Assembly (NCBI GenBank): GCA_947561715.1
Contig: OX387201.1
Coordinates: 21,900,001 to 21,964,000 of the forward strand
Direction: 5' to 3'
Length of the DNA: 64,000 nucleotides
Origin: Ascidia mentula
Taxonomy: Eukaryota > Chordata > Ascidiacea > Phlebobranchia > Ascidiidae
The notes below the pieces were generated by a model. That model saw nothing but the letters and a program-made list of their open reading frames with translations. It searched no databases and was not told where the DNA came from. Of this stretch, positions 24,142 to 37,809 are shown piece after piece; the first letter of the stretch is position 1, and each line of letters opens with the position of its first letter. The translations under genes were made by a program, and so were the position numbers.

Positions 24142-27100
24142 ATGTTTGGTGTCTTGCAGGAAATTGGTCTCACTATGAAAAAGTTTGTATGTGTAAAATT
24201 TAACAATGGCTCCACTGACATAGTGCCACGGTCATGGATGGTGGGATATTCCATGTGTAAGTGGCCTCAAATGTCAAACGAAGATATTAGGGCTTTAGCA
24301 AAAAATGAAGTTGAACCTGATGAGGAATGGAAGCAATACAGTTGTATGATCCTCTGTGAATCTAGTATGTAGTAATGTGATACAGTTCTGTTCCAATGTT
24401 ACTAACAGTTCATTATTTAAGATGACTTTCACAAGTGCGAGGAAAAAGGTTATAGCACAGTAATGTTGAGTGAGACATCAGCAGATGATGAATTTGTTCC
24501 ACCTCCTCTTGTAAGGACAGACAGTGAAAGTATTTACAAACGAGCAACAGCACCTCAAAATAGTGATTTGAGGAGAAAGCACAAGAGGTTTGTTACTATC
24601 AAAGGCTTAACATGGTTTGCAAGTAAAAATTGTTTGCCATGTGTTGTTAGAAAAAGTCCCCAAAAGGTTTTTCCTCAAACAAAGCATCCAAAATACCAAA
24701 ACGAAGAATTGCTGTGTGAGATTCGGAGTGGATATTCTTTTATACGGAAACAGTAATATTTTAAATGATAAAATTGATAAATTGTCAGATTTAAATCTTT
24801 CAATGAACAGTGATTGTTCAAGCTCGGCAACTGAGCCATGGAAAATTGAAGCTGCTTGTACAGAGGAAGAGCTGGAATCTAATTTAAAACAATCTCTGGT
24901 ATGACTGTCTTGAAAGTCATTTTTATGCAGATAATGATTTCTTTTTTTAAACACAGAATGCCAAATTGTTGGCTCAGCAAGTTGAAGTAAAATGTGTCCG
25001 AGCAACTTTCCGTAACTTTCTGAAAGTATTCATGGTCAAGGATTTGGCCATGCAATTTTCATGGTCTGGCATGGGAAGCGGACGTCAACAAGTGAAAAGA
25101 GCTTTCAAAAGCCACCAAATGTATGCACTCTTTCAAGGTATATACCTATTTTGTTTAAGTGTGGAAAACTGTCAATACATGTATGGACATGTGCAATTTG
25201 AACACTTTTCTAAATCATTTTTTTGCAATAGTTGTGATAGATAACCAATGTAGGCTGTTCTTGACAGTGTGAAGTGACTAATTTTGTTCCTGGTGCAGAT
25301 AGTATTGTGGTAACAGTTCCAACAAATTGTAGTGACATGTTTTGATATAAGTGCTTATGTCATTTTTGTTATTTATATGCAGGATATGGTGGCCTATACA
25401 TTTTTCCATAAGAAAAAAAAATTCGTTTCGAATTTCGTTTTCCCGAAACAAATTTTGTTTTGAAATAATCAATTTTGTTTCCAAAAGCAAAATTCGAAAC
25501 AGAGTTCAAAACGAATTTCAGAAAAGGTGGTTATGGTCAAAAACGAAATTCGAAACAAATTTTTTGGAAAAACTTTTTTTTAAAAGTGAATATCGCTTGA
25601 TGGAAACAAAGAGCTGATATTTAATATAATGACGTCAGTATTCAAAAACATATTTTTGTAAACAAATTTTGTTAACAAATCAAAGACCGTTTTGAAATGC
25701 CCAAATTTTGAAGTATCAAAAATGAAACTGTGAAAACAAAATTTGTTTTCGAAACAAAATTCGTTTACAAATGCCTTTAGTACGTTACTCACTATGTTGT
25801 AAACAGTGGGAAACAAATTATGTTTTCGAAACAAATTCGTTTACAAATGCCTTTGGATCGTTAGTATCTATGTTGCCCATAGCGGAAAACAAAATTCGTT
25901 TCCGAAACAAAATTCGTTTACAAATGCCTTTGGATCGTTACTATCTATGTTGCCCATAGCGGAAACAAAATTTGTTTTCGAAACAAAATTCGTTTACAAA
26001 TGCCTTTGGATCGTTACTATCTATGTTGCCCATAGCAGGAAACAAAATTTGTTTTCGAAACAAAATTCGTTTACAAATGCCTTTGGATAGTTACTATCTA
26101 TATTGCCCATAGCGGGAAACAAAATTCGTTTTCGGAACAAAATTCGTTTACAAATGCCTTTGGTTCGTTACTCACCATGATGTCTATAGCGGGAAACAAA
26201 AATTCGTTTTCGAAACAAAATTCGTTTACAAACGCCTTTGGATCGTTACTATCTATGTTGCCCATAGCGGGAAACAAAATTCGTTTTCGAAACAAAATTC
26301 CTTTACAAATGCCTTTGGATCGTTACTATCTATGTTGCCCATAGCGGAAACAAAATTAGTTTTCGAAACAAAATTCGTTTACAAATGCCTTTGGATCGTT
26401 ACTATCTATGTTGCCCATAGCAGGAAACAAAATTTTTTTTCGAAACAAAATTCGTTTACAAATGCCTTTGGATCGTTACTATCTATGTTGCCCATAGCGG
26501 GAAACAAAATTTGTTTTCGAAACAAAATTCGTTTACAAATGCTTTTGGATCGTTACTATCTATGTTGCCCATAGCGGGAAACAAAATTTGTTTTCGAAAC
26601 AAAATTCGTTTACAAATGCCTTTGTATCGTTACTATCTATGTTGCCCATAGCGGGAAACAAAATTCATTTTCGAAACAAAATTCGTTTACAAATGCCTTT
26701 GGATCGTTTCTATCTATGTTGCCCATAGCGGGAAACAAAATTCGTTTTGGAAACAAAATTCGTTTACAAATGCCTTTGGATCGTTACTATCTATGTTGCC
26801 CATAGCGGGAAACAAAATTCGTTTTCGAAACAAAATTCGTTTACAAATGCCTTTGGATTGTTGCTATCTATGTTGCCCATAGCTGGAAACAAAATTCGTT
26901 TTCGAAACAAAATTCGTTTACAAATGCTTTTGGATCATTACTATCTATGTTGCCCATAGTAGGAAACATAATTTGTTTTCGAAACAAAATTCGTTTACAA
27001 ATGCCTTTGGTTCGTTACTCACCATGATGTCTATACCGGGAAACAAAAATTCGTTTTCGAAATTAATTTCGTTTTCAAATGCTTTGGTTCGTTACTCACC

Positions 27101-30100
27101 ATGTTGTACATAGTGGGAAACATAATTTGTTTTCGAAACAAAATTCGTTTACAAATGCCTTTGGATCGTTACTATCTATGTTGCCCATAGCGGGAAAAAA
27201 ATTCGTTTTCGAAACAAAATTCGTTTACAAATGCCTTTGGATCGTTACTACCTATGTTGCCCATAGCGGGAAACAAAATTCGTTTTCGAAACAAAATTCG
27301 TTTACATATGCCTTTGGATCGTTGCTATCTATGTTGCCCATAGCGGGAAACAAAATTCGTTTTCGAAACAAAATTCGTTTACAAATGCTTTTGGATCGTT
27401 ACTATCTATGTTGCCCATAGCGGGAAACAAAATTCGTTTTCGAAACAAAATTCGTTTACAAATGCCTTTGGATCGTTGCTATCTATGTTGCCAATAGCGG
27501 GAAACAAAATTCGTTTTCGAAACAAAATTCGTTTACAAATGCCTTTGGATCGTTACTATCAATGTTGCCAATAGCGGGAAACAAAATTCGTTTTCGAAAC
27601 AAAATTCGTTTACAAATGCCTTTGGATCGTTACTATCTATGTTGCCCATAGCGGGAAACAAAATTGGTTTTCGAAACAAAATTCGTTTACAAATGCCTTT
27701 GGATCGTTACTATCTATGTTGCCCATAGCGGGAAACAAAATTCGTTTTCGAAACAAAATTCGTTTACAAATGCTTTTGGATCGTTACTATCTATGTTGCC
27801 CATAGCGGGAAACAAAATTCGTTTTCGAAACAAAATTCGTTTACAAATGCCTTTGGATCGTTGCTATCTATGTTGCCAATAGCGGGAAACAAAATTCGTT
27901 TTCGAAACAAAATTCGTTTACAAATGCCTTTGGATCGTTACTATCAATGTTGCCAATAGCGGGAAACAAAATTCGTTTTCGAAACAAAATTCGTTTACAA
28001 ATGCCTTTGGATCGTTACTATCTATGTTGCCCATAGCGGGAAACAAAATTCGTTTTCGAAACAAAATTCGTTTACAAATGCCTTTGGATCGTTGCTATCT
28101 ATGTTGCCCATATCAGGAAACAAAATTCGTTTTCGAAACAAAATTCGTTTACAAATGCTTTTGGATCGTTACTCTCTATGTTGCCCATAGCGGGAAACAA
28201 AATTCGTTTTCGAAACAAAATTCGTTTACAAATGCATTTGGATCGTTACTATCAATGTTGCCCATAGCGGGAAACAAAATTCGTTTTCGAAACAAAATTC
28301 GTTTACAAATGCCTTTGGATCGTTACTATCTATGTTGCCCATAGCAGGAAACATAATTTGTTTTCGAAACAAAATTCGTTTTCAAAGGATTTTGATCCGT
28401 TACTCACTATAGTGACCATAGTGGGAAACCAAATTTGTATTTGTGTTTAAAACTTCACGTCAATTGACTTCAAAATAAAGCAAAGGTAGGCGGCCAACCA
28501 TCAGAATTTGACAGTAGCCATCATGCCTTAGCAGTTTTCAATGCTCGTTTTGTTCTGGTATCTAGTATTTGTGTGCAAAATTTCAAGTCCCCTGATATTA
28601 AAATGTTCAAATCACAGGCGGGCAACTCTCAAAATTACATAATTTCGCCGAAACTTAGCCACCATAGTGCCAAACATGCGTTTTCGTTCGCGAATAAAAA
28701 ACTAAAGGACATAGGCCAATTTGGTTTCTATTGTTCGTTTTGCACTGGCATCTAATATTTGTGTGCAAAATTTCAAATCGCTTGATGGAAAAATGTTGAA
28801 ATCACAGGCGGTCAACTGTCAAAATTAGTTAGATCCGACGAACCTTAGCCACCATAGTGTCAAACGAACAAAAAACTACCTTCACGAACAAAAAACTAAA
28901 AAACATAGGCCAATTTGGTTTTCACTGCTTGTTTTGTACTGGCATCTAGTATTTGTGTGCAAAATTTCGAGTCGCTTGATATAAAATTGTTCAAATCACA
29001 GGCGGGCAACTCTCAAAATTACGTAATTCCGCCGAGCCTTAGCCACCGTAGTGCCAAACATGCGTTTTCCTTCGCGAATAAAAAACTAAAAGACATAGGC
29101 CAATTTGGTTTTCACTGTTCGTTTTCTACTGGCATCTAGTATTTGTGTGCAAAATTTCAAGTCGCTTGATAAAAAAATGTTCAAATTGCAAGCGGGCAAC
29201 TGTCAATTTGAGTTAATTTCGCTGAAACTTAGCCACCATAGTGCCAAACATGCGTTTTTGGTCGCGAATAAAATACTAAAAGACATAGGCCAATTTGGTT
29301 TTCACTGATCGTTTTGTACTGGCATCTAGTATATGTGTGCAAAATTTCAAGTCGCTTGATATAAAAATGTTCAAATTGCAAGCGGGCAACTGTCAATTTG
29401 AGTTAATTTCGCTGAAACTTAGCCACCATAGTGCCAAACATGCGTTTTTGGTCGCGAATAAAATACTAAAAGACATAGGCCAATTTGGTTTTCACTGCTC
29501 GTTTTTTACTGGCATTTAGTATTTGTGTACAAAATTTCAAGTCGCTTGATATAAAAATGTTCAAATCGAAGGCGGGAAGATCTCCAAATCAGTTAATTCC
29601 GCCGAACCTTAGCCAGCATCATAGTTTGAGCATGCGTTGTTGTTCACCAACAAATTTCCAAAGGACATAGGCTAATTTGGTTTCCACCGCTCACTTTGCA
29701 TTGGCATCTAGTATTTGTGTCCTTTAGAATTTTATTGGTGAACGAAAACGTATGTTCGAAACTATGTGGCTAAGGATCGGCGAAAATAACTCAAATTGAC
29801 AGCTGCCCGGCTGCAATTTGAACATTTTTATATCAAGCGACTTGAAATTTTGCACACAAATACTAGATGCCAGTATACAAAACGAGCAGTGAAAACCAAA
29901 TTGGCCTATGTGTTTTAGAATTTTATGGTGAACGAAAACGCATGTTTGAGACTATATGGTGGCTAAAGTTCGGCGGAATAAATTGATTTTAATAGTTGAC
30001 CTCCTGCGATTTAAACATTTTTATATCAAGCGACTTGAAATTTTGCACACAAATACTAAATGCCAGTACAAAACAAGCAGTGAAAACCAAATTGGCCTAT

Positions 30101-33100
30101 GTCTTTTAGTATTTTATTCGCGACCAAAAACGCATGTTTGGCACTATGGTGGCTAAGTTTCAGCGAAATTAACTCAAATTGACAGTTGCCCGCTTGCAAT
30201 TTGAACATTTTTATATCAAGCGACTTGAAATTTTGCACACAAATACTAGATGCCAGTGCAAAACGAACAAGAAAAACCAAATTGGCCTATGTCTTTTGTT
30301 TTTATATTCGCGACCGAAAGCGCATGTTTGACACTATGGTGGCTAAGGTTCGGCGAAATTAACTCAATTTGACAGTTGCCCGCTTGCAATTTGAACATTT
30401 TTATATCAAGCGACTTGAAATTTTGCACACAAATACTAGTTGCCAGTACAAAACGAGCAGTGAAAACCAAATTGGCCTATGTCCTTTAGTTTTATATTCG
30501 CGACCGAAAACGCATGTTTGACGCTATGGTGGCCAAGGTTCGGCGAAATTTACTCAAATTGACAGTTGCCCGCTTGCAATTTGAACATTTTTATATCAAG
30601 CGACTTGAAATTTTGCACACAAATACTAGATGCCAGTGCAAAACGAACAATAAAAACCAAATTGGCCTATGTCTTTTAGTTTTTTATTCGCTACCGAAAA
30701 CGCATGTTTGACACTATGGTGGCTAAGGTTCGTCGAAATTTACTCAAATTGACAGTTGCCCGCCTGCAATTTGAACATTTTTGTATCAAGCGACTTGAAA
30801 TTTTGAACACAAATACTAGATGCCAGTGCAAAACGAACAAGAAAAACCAAATTGGCCTATGTCTTTTAGTTTTATATTCGCGACCGAAAACGCATGTTTG
30901 ACACTATGGTGGCTAAGGTTCGTCGAAATTAACACAAATTGACAGTTGCCTGCCTGCAATTTGAACATTTTTATATCAAGCGACTTGAAATTTTGCACAC
31001 AAATACTAGATGCCAGTGCAAAACGAACAAGAAAAACCAAATTGGCCTATGTCTTTTGTTTTTATATTCGCGACCGAAAACGCATGTTTGACACTATGGT
31101 GGCTAAGGTTCGTCGAAATTAACTCAAATTGACAGTTGCCCGCTTGCAATTTGAACATTTTTATATCAAGCGACTTGAAATTTTGCACACAAATACTAGA
31201 TGCCAGTACAAAACGAGCAGTGAAAACCAAATTGGCCTATGTCCTTTAGTTTTATATTCGCGACCGAAAACGCATGTTTGACGCTATGGTGGCTAAGGTT
31301 CGGCGAAATTTACTCAAATTGACAGTTGCCCGCCTGCAATTTGAACATTTTTATATCAAGCGACTTGAAATTTTGCACACAAATACTAGATGCCAGTACA
31401 AAACGAGCAGTGAAAACCAAATTGGCCTATGTCCTTTAGTTTTATATTCGCGACCGAAAACGCATGTTTGACGCTATGGTGGCTAAGGTTCGGCGAAATT
31501 TACTCAAATTGACAGTTGCCCGCTTGCAATTTGAACATTTTTATATCAAGCGACTTGAAATTTTGCACACAAATACTAGATGCCAGTACAAAACGAGCAG
31601 TGAAAACCAAATTGGCCTATGTCCTTTAGTTTTTTATTCGCGACCGAAAACGCATGTTTGACACTATGGTGGCTAAGGATCGGCGAAATTTACTCAAATT
31701 GACAGTTGCCCGCCTGCAATTTGAACATTTCTATATCAAGCGACTTGAAATTTTGCACACAAATACTAGATGCTAGTACAAAACGAGCAGTGAAAACCAA
31801 ATTGGCCTATGTCCTTTAGTTTTTTATTCGCGACCGAAAACGCATGTTTGACTCTATGGTGGCCAAGGTTCGTCGAATTTAACTCAAATTGACAGTTGCC
31901 CGCTTGTAATTTGAACATTTTTATATCAAGCGACTTGAAATTTTGCACACAAATACTAGATGCCAGTGCAAAACGAACAATAAAAACCAAATTGGCCTAT
32001 GTCTTTTAGTTTTTTTTTCGCTACCGAAAACGCATGTTTGACACTATGGTGGCTAAGGTTCGTCGAAATTAACACAAATTGACAGTTGCCTGCCTGCAAT
32101 TTGAACATTTTTATATCAAGCGACTTGAAATTTTGCACACAAATACTAGATGCCAGTACAAAACGAGCAGTGAAAATCAAATTGGCCTATGTCCTTTAGT
32201 TTTTTATTCGCGACCGAAAACCCATGTTTGACACTATGGTGGCTAAGGATCGGCGAAATTAACTCAAATTGACAGTTGCCCGCCTGCAATTTGAACATTT
32301 CTATATCAAGCGACTTGAAATTTTGCACACAAATACTAGATGCCAGTGCAAAACGAACAAGAAAAACCAAATTGGCCTATGTCTTTTGTTTTTATATTCG
32401 CGACCGAAAACGCATGTTTGACACTATGGTGGCTAAGGTTCGGCGAAATTAACTCAAATTGACAGTTGCCCGCTTGCAATTTGAACATTTTTATATCAAG
32501 CGACTTGAAATTATGCACACAAATACTAGATGCCAGTGCAAAACGAACAAGAAAAACCAAATTGGCCTATGTCTTTTGTTTTTATATTCGCGACCGAAAA
32601 CGCATGTTTGACACTATGGTGGCTAAGGTTCGGCGAAATTAACTCAAATTGACAGTTGCCCGCTTGCAATTTGAACATTTTTATATCAAGCGACTTGAAA
32701 TTTTGCACACAAATACTAGATGCCAGTACAAAACGAGCAGTGAAAACCAAATTGGCCTATGTCCTTTAGTTTTATATTCGCGACCGAAAACGCATGTTTG
32801 ACGCTATGGTGGCCAAGGTTCGGCGAAATTTACTCAAATTGAGAGTTGCCCGCTTGCAATTTGAACATTTTTATATCAAGCGACTTGAAGTTTTGCACAC
32901 AAATACTAGATGCCAGTGCAAAACGAACAATAAAAACCAAATTGGCCTATGTCTTTTAGTTTTTTATTCGCGTCCGAAAACGCATGTTTGACACTATGGT
33001 GGCTAAGGTTCGTCGAAATTTACTCAAATTGACAGTTGCCCGCCTGCAATTTGAACATTTTTATATCAAGCGACTTGAAATTTTGAACACAAATACTAGA

Positions 33101-36100
33101 TGCCAGTGCAAAACGAACAAGAAAAACCAAATTGGACTATGTCTTTTAGTTTTATATTCGCGACCGAAAACGCATGTTTGACACTATGGTGGCTAAGGTT
33201 CGTCGAAATTAACACAAATTGACAGTTGCCTGCCTGCAATTTGAACATTTTAATATCAAGCGACTTGAAATTTTGCACACAAATACTAGATGCCAGTGCA
33301 AAACGAACAAGAAAAACCAAATTGGCCTATGTCTTTTGTTTTTATATTCGCGACCGAAAACGCATGTTTGACACTATGGTGGCTAAGGTTCGTCGAAATT
33401 AACTCAAATTGACAGTTGCCCGCTTGCAATTTGAACATTTTTATATCAAGCGACTTGAAATTTTGCACACAAATACTAGATGCCAGTACAAAACGAGCAG
33501 TGAAAACCAAATTGGCCTATGTCCTTTAGTTTTATATTCGCGACCGAAAACGCATGTTTGACGCTATGGTGGCTAAGGTTCGGCGAAATTTACTCAAATT
33601 GACAGTTGCCCGCCTGCAATTTGAACATTTTTATATCAAGCGACTTGAAATTTTGCACACAAATACTAGATGCCAGTACAAAACGAGCAGTGAAAACCAA
33701 ATTGGCCTATGTCCTTTAGTTTTATATTCGCGACCGAAAACGCATGTTTGACGCTATGGTGGCTAAGGTTCGGCGAAATTTACTCAAATTGACAGTTGCC
33801 CGCCTGCAATTTGAACATTTTTATATCAAGCGACTTGAAATTTTGCACACAAATACTAGATGCCAGTACAAAACGAGCAGTGAAAACCAAATTGGCCTAT
33901 GTCCTTTAGTTTTTTATTCGCGACCGAAAACGCATGTTTGACACTATGGTGGCTAAGGATCGGCGAAATTAACTCAAATTGACAGTTGCCCGCCTGCAAT
34001 TTGAACATTTCTATATCAAGCGACTTGAAATTTTGCACACAAATACTAGTTGCCAGTACAAAACGAGCAGTGAAAACCAAATTGGCCTATGTCCTTTAGT
34101 TTTTTATTCGCGACCGAAAACGCATGTTAGACTCTATGGTGGCCAAGGTTCGTCGAATTTAACTCAAATTGACAGTTGCCCGCTTGTAATTTGAACATTT
34201 TTATATCAAGCGACTTGAAATTTTGCACACAAATACTAGATGCCAGTGCAAAACGAACAATAAAAACCAAATTGGCCTATGCCTTTTAGTTTTTTATTCG
34301 CTACCGAAAACGCATGTTTGACACTATGGTGGCTAAGGTTCGTCGAAATTAACACAAATTGACAGTTGCCTGCCTGCAATTTGAACATTTTTATATCAAG
34401 CGACTTGAAATTTTGCACACAAATACTAGATGCCAGTACAAAACGAGCAGTGAAAATCAAATTGGCCTATGTCCTTTAGTTTTTTATTCGCGACCGAAAA
34501 CGCATGTTTGACACTATGGTGGCTAAGGATCGGCGAAATTAACTCAAATTGACAGTTGCCCGCCTGCAATTTGAACATTTCTATATCAAGCGACTTGAAA
34601 TTTTGCACACAAATACTACATGCCAGTACAAAACGAGCAGTGAAAATCAAATTGGCCTATGTCCTTTAGTTTTTTATTCGCGACCGAAAACGCATGTTTG
34701 ACACTATGGTGGCTAAGGATCGGCGAAATTAACTCAAATTGACAGTTGCCCGCTTGCAATTTGAACATTTTTATATCAAGCGACTTGAAATTATGCACAC
34801 AAATACTACATGCCAGTACAAAACGAGCAGTGAAAACCAAATTGGCCTATGTCCTTTAGTTTTATATTCGCGACCGAAAACGCATGTTTGACGCTATGGT
34901 GGCTAAGGTTCGGCGAAATTTACTCAAATTGACAGTTGCCCGCTTGCAATTTGAACATTTTTATATCAAGCGACTTGAAATTTTGCACACAAATACTAGA
35001 TGCCAGTACAAAACGAGCAGTGAAAACCAAATTGGCCTATGTCCTTTAGTTTTATATTCGCGACCGAAAACGCATGTTTGACGCTATGGTGGCTAAGGTT
35101 CGTCGAAATTAACTCAAATTGACAGTTGCCCGCTTGCAATTTGAACATTTTTATATCAAGCGACTTGAAATTTTGCACACAAATACTAGATGCCAGTACA
35201 AAACGAGCAGAGCAAACCAAATTGGCCTATATCCTTTAGTTTTTTATTCGCGACCGAAAACGCATGTTTGGCACTATGTTTGCCAAGGATCGGCGAAATT
35301 AACTCAAATTGAGAGTTGCCCGCCTGCAATTTGAACATTTTTATATCAAGCGACTTGAAATTTTGCACATAAATACTAGATGCCAGTGCAAAACGAGCAG
35401 TAAAAACCAAATTGGCCTATGACCTTTAGCTTTTTATTCGCGACCGAAAACGCATGTTTGACTCTATGGTGGCTAAGGTTCGTCGAATTTAACTCAAATT
35501 GACAGTTGCCCGCTTGTAATTTGAACATTTTTATATCAAGCGACTTGAAATTTTGCACACAAATACTAGATGCCAGTGCAAAACGAACAAGAAAAATCAA
35601 ATTGGCCTATGTCTTTTAGTTTTATATTCGCGACCGAAAACGCATGTTTGACACTATGGTGGCTAAGGTTCGTCGAAATTTACTCAAATTGACAGTTGCC
35701 CGCTTGCAATTTGAACATTTTTATATCAAGCGACTTGAAATTTTGCACATAAATACTAGATGCCAGTGCAAAACGAGCAGTGAAAACCAAATTGGCCTAT
35801 GTCCTTTAGCTTTTTATTCGCGACCGAAAACGCATGTTTGACTCTATGGTGGCTAAGGTTCGTCGAATTTAACTCAAATTGTCAGTTGCCCGCCTGTAAT
35901 TTGAACATTTTTATATCAAGCGACTTGAAATTTTGCACACAAATACTAGATGCCAGTGCAAAACGAACAATAAAAACCAAATTGGCCTATGTCTTTTAGT
36001 TTTTTATTCGCGACCGAAAACGCATGTTTGACACTATGGTGGCTAAGGTTCGGCGAAATTTACTCAAATTGACAGTTGCCCGCCTGCAGTTTGAACATTT

Positions 36101-37809
36101 TTGTATCAAGCGACTTGAAATTTTGCACACAAATACTAGATGCCAGTGCAAAACGAACAATAAAATCCAAATTGGCCTATGTCGTTTAGTTTTTTATTCG
36201 CGACCGAAAACGCATGTTTGACACTATGGTGGCTAAGGTTCGGCGAAATTTACTCAAATTGACAGTTGCCCGCCTGCAGTTTGAACATTTTTGTATCAAG
36301 CGACTTGAAATTTTGCACACAAATACTAGATGCCAGTGCAAAACGAACAATAAAAACCAAATTGGCCTATGTCGTTTAGTTTTTTATTCGCGACCGAAAA
36401 CGCATGTTTGACACTATAGTGGCCAAGGATCGGCGAAATTAACACAAATTGACAGTTGCCTGCCTGCAATTTGAACATTTTTATATCAAGCGACTTGAAA
36501 TTTTGCACACAAATACTAGATGGCAGTACAAATCGAGCAGTGAAAATCAAACTGGCCTATGTCCTTTAGAATTTTGTTGCTGAACGAAAACGCATGTTTG
36601 AGACTATGGTGGCTAAGGTTCGGCGGAAATAATTGATTTTGAGAGACCGCCTGCGATGGTGGTCGAAAAATTTTTTGACATTTTTGAATCAAGTGACTTT
36701 GAACTTCACACGCAAATTACAGATTCTGTTTCCACTATGAACAACATATTTGTGTCGGACTAATGGTATTACAACACAGTGATTAATGGATCAACGGCAT
36801 TTGTAATCGAATTTTGTTTCGAAAACAAATTTTGTTTCCCACTCTATACAACACAGTGATTAACGGATCAAAGGCATTTGTAATCGAATTTTGTTTCGAA
36901 AACAAATTTTAATTCATGCTATGTTCATGATGTTTTTGTGCAACTTTTTGCATTTTTGAATAGATAAAATCAGTTATCACAGTATATATAGACGTAAGTT
37001 ATACTTACTGAGGCGTTTCAACTTTAAATTAAGAAACGTTTTGCTTCAACATATGCCCTACTCACACATATTTCGCACAGCGTTTGTTTCGTGTGATAGT
37101 GGATGAAAATCTAGTTTGTTTTGGATTAATTCGTATGACATGTTCCAACAGATTAATTTTATAAATTAGTTGAAAAAGATTTCTGATTTAGGAACAATCC
37201 TTAACCCCGGCCCCATTATCTCACGTTTGGACCAACATTGTCCAATTTATCCGATAGTGTTGATTTAAATAGCTCATTTGACACCTGTATAACCTAGCAT
37301 TTTTATTCCATAATATGTTACAGCACGTTTGCGTAACGCTTCTAATTTCAAGTATGGCCCTCTACCCTCATCATGTGGCCAGTCGTCGTCAAGAATTTTG
37401 TTCACAAAATTCGTTCACAAAATTCGTTTACAAAATTTCAATTTTGTTTCCCACCATTACATAGGTAAGGATATTTAAGTGCATATCTTATGAAACATTA
37501 ACATGGTATACTTTCTCTAACATCTGCCCCAGCAATAACATACATAGTTATTATTAATTTAAGATTTGGGTTAAGTAATGTAAAATAACATAAATCGTTT
37601 TTCTAAAAAAGTGGATGTTGTAGCGGACACCTCGCTAAAGTGTGTTGTTAATGGACAAAAACATTTACGTTCAGATGTTCTTCAAAACACTTGCCATCGT
37701 GACGTCAGCCGCGAGGAAATAACCAATGCAATCAAGCGTGTGTTCAACGGAGTGCCTGATTGGGATGGCGGCAGGCAACATCGCCTGAAATCGACTGCAG
37801 GACAATAGA
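24142..37809 (+). CDS. DUF4806-type transposon gene split by a satellite-filled intron
   Basis: Starts MFGVLQEIGL at 24142. The segment KKFVCVKFNNGSTDIVPRSW to CKWPQM matches the N-terminal (V-x-F...VP-x-SW...C-x-WP) motif seen in many DUF4806 proteins. Exons I can bound: 24142-24364, 24422-about 24756, about 24770-24900, and 24958-25139 (ATFRNFLKVF, MQFSWSGMGSG, AFKSHQMYALFQ), which is the DUF4806 start. After the donor GTATAT at 25140 comes about 12.47 kb of satellite. An exon at 37612-37809 then reads in phase (VDVVADTSLKC, SREEITNAIKRVF, PDWDGGRQHR) and ends TAG, resembling the DUF4806 end. Intermediate splicing near 24.6-24.9 kb is uncertain. It probably accompanies the Tnp2-like transposase. 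Confidence 0.55.
25730..28435 (+). repeat. 77-bp tandem array (about 35 units)
   Basis: Each unit contains CGAAACAAAATTCGTTTACA, then CTTTGGATCGTTACTATCTA and GTTGCCCATAGCGGGAAAC. The unit is 77 bp. A higher-order period of 385 bp (five units) shows where the variant TTGCTATCTATGTTGCCAAT recurs (27476 and 27861). Divergent units lie at 25420-25730. The reading frames inside (QNSFTNAFGSLLSMLPIAG and similar) are a by-product of the repeat. Confidence 0.95.
28545..29725 (+). repeat. 190-bp tandem array, forward block (about 6 units)
   Basis: Units are marked by GGCATCTAGTATTTGTGTGC and GACATAGGCCAATTTGG and are spaced about 190 bp. This block faces the long inverted block that starts at about 29726; the two meet head to head. 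Confidence 0.9.
29726..36600 (-). repeat. 190-bp tandem array, inverted block (about 36 units)
   Basis: The same unit in reverse orientation, almost exactly 190 bp each (landmark CAAATTGGCCTATGTC...). A higher-order repeat of 12 units (2280 bp) is visible: units at 30514, 30704, 31274 and 31464 have their closest twins at 32794, 32984, 33554 and 33744. Frames of 65-74 codons recur on both strands only because the unit is conserved. Confidence 0.95.
36760..37450 (-). repeat. Inverted remnants of the 77-bp repeat
   Basis: At about 36790-36910 two partial units carry CAAAGGCATTTGTAATCG and CGAAAACAAATTTTGTTTCC, the reverse of the 77-bp array; at 37395-37445 more AAAATTCGTTTACAAAATT motifs occur. 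With the left arrays this gives the mirror order 77, 190, 190 inverted, 77 inverted. Confidence 0.7.

Noticed and set aside
25730-28435. Regular repeats with conserved motifs, like a CRISPR array
   Set aside because: The whole 77-bp unit is repeated with no unique spacers, and the genome is eukaryotic.
30056-36550. Dozens of 65-74 codon frames on both strands
   Set aside because: They follow the 190-bp satellite unit, overlap each other and end at the same repeat motifs; they are shadows of the repeat.
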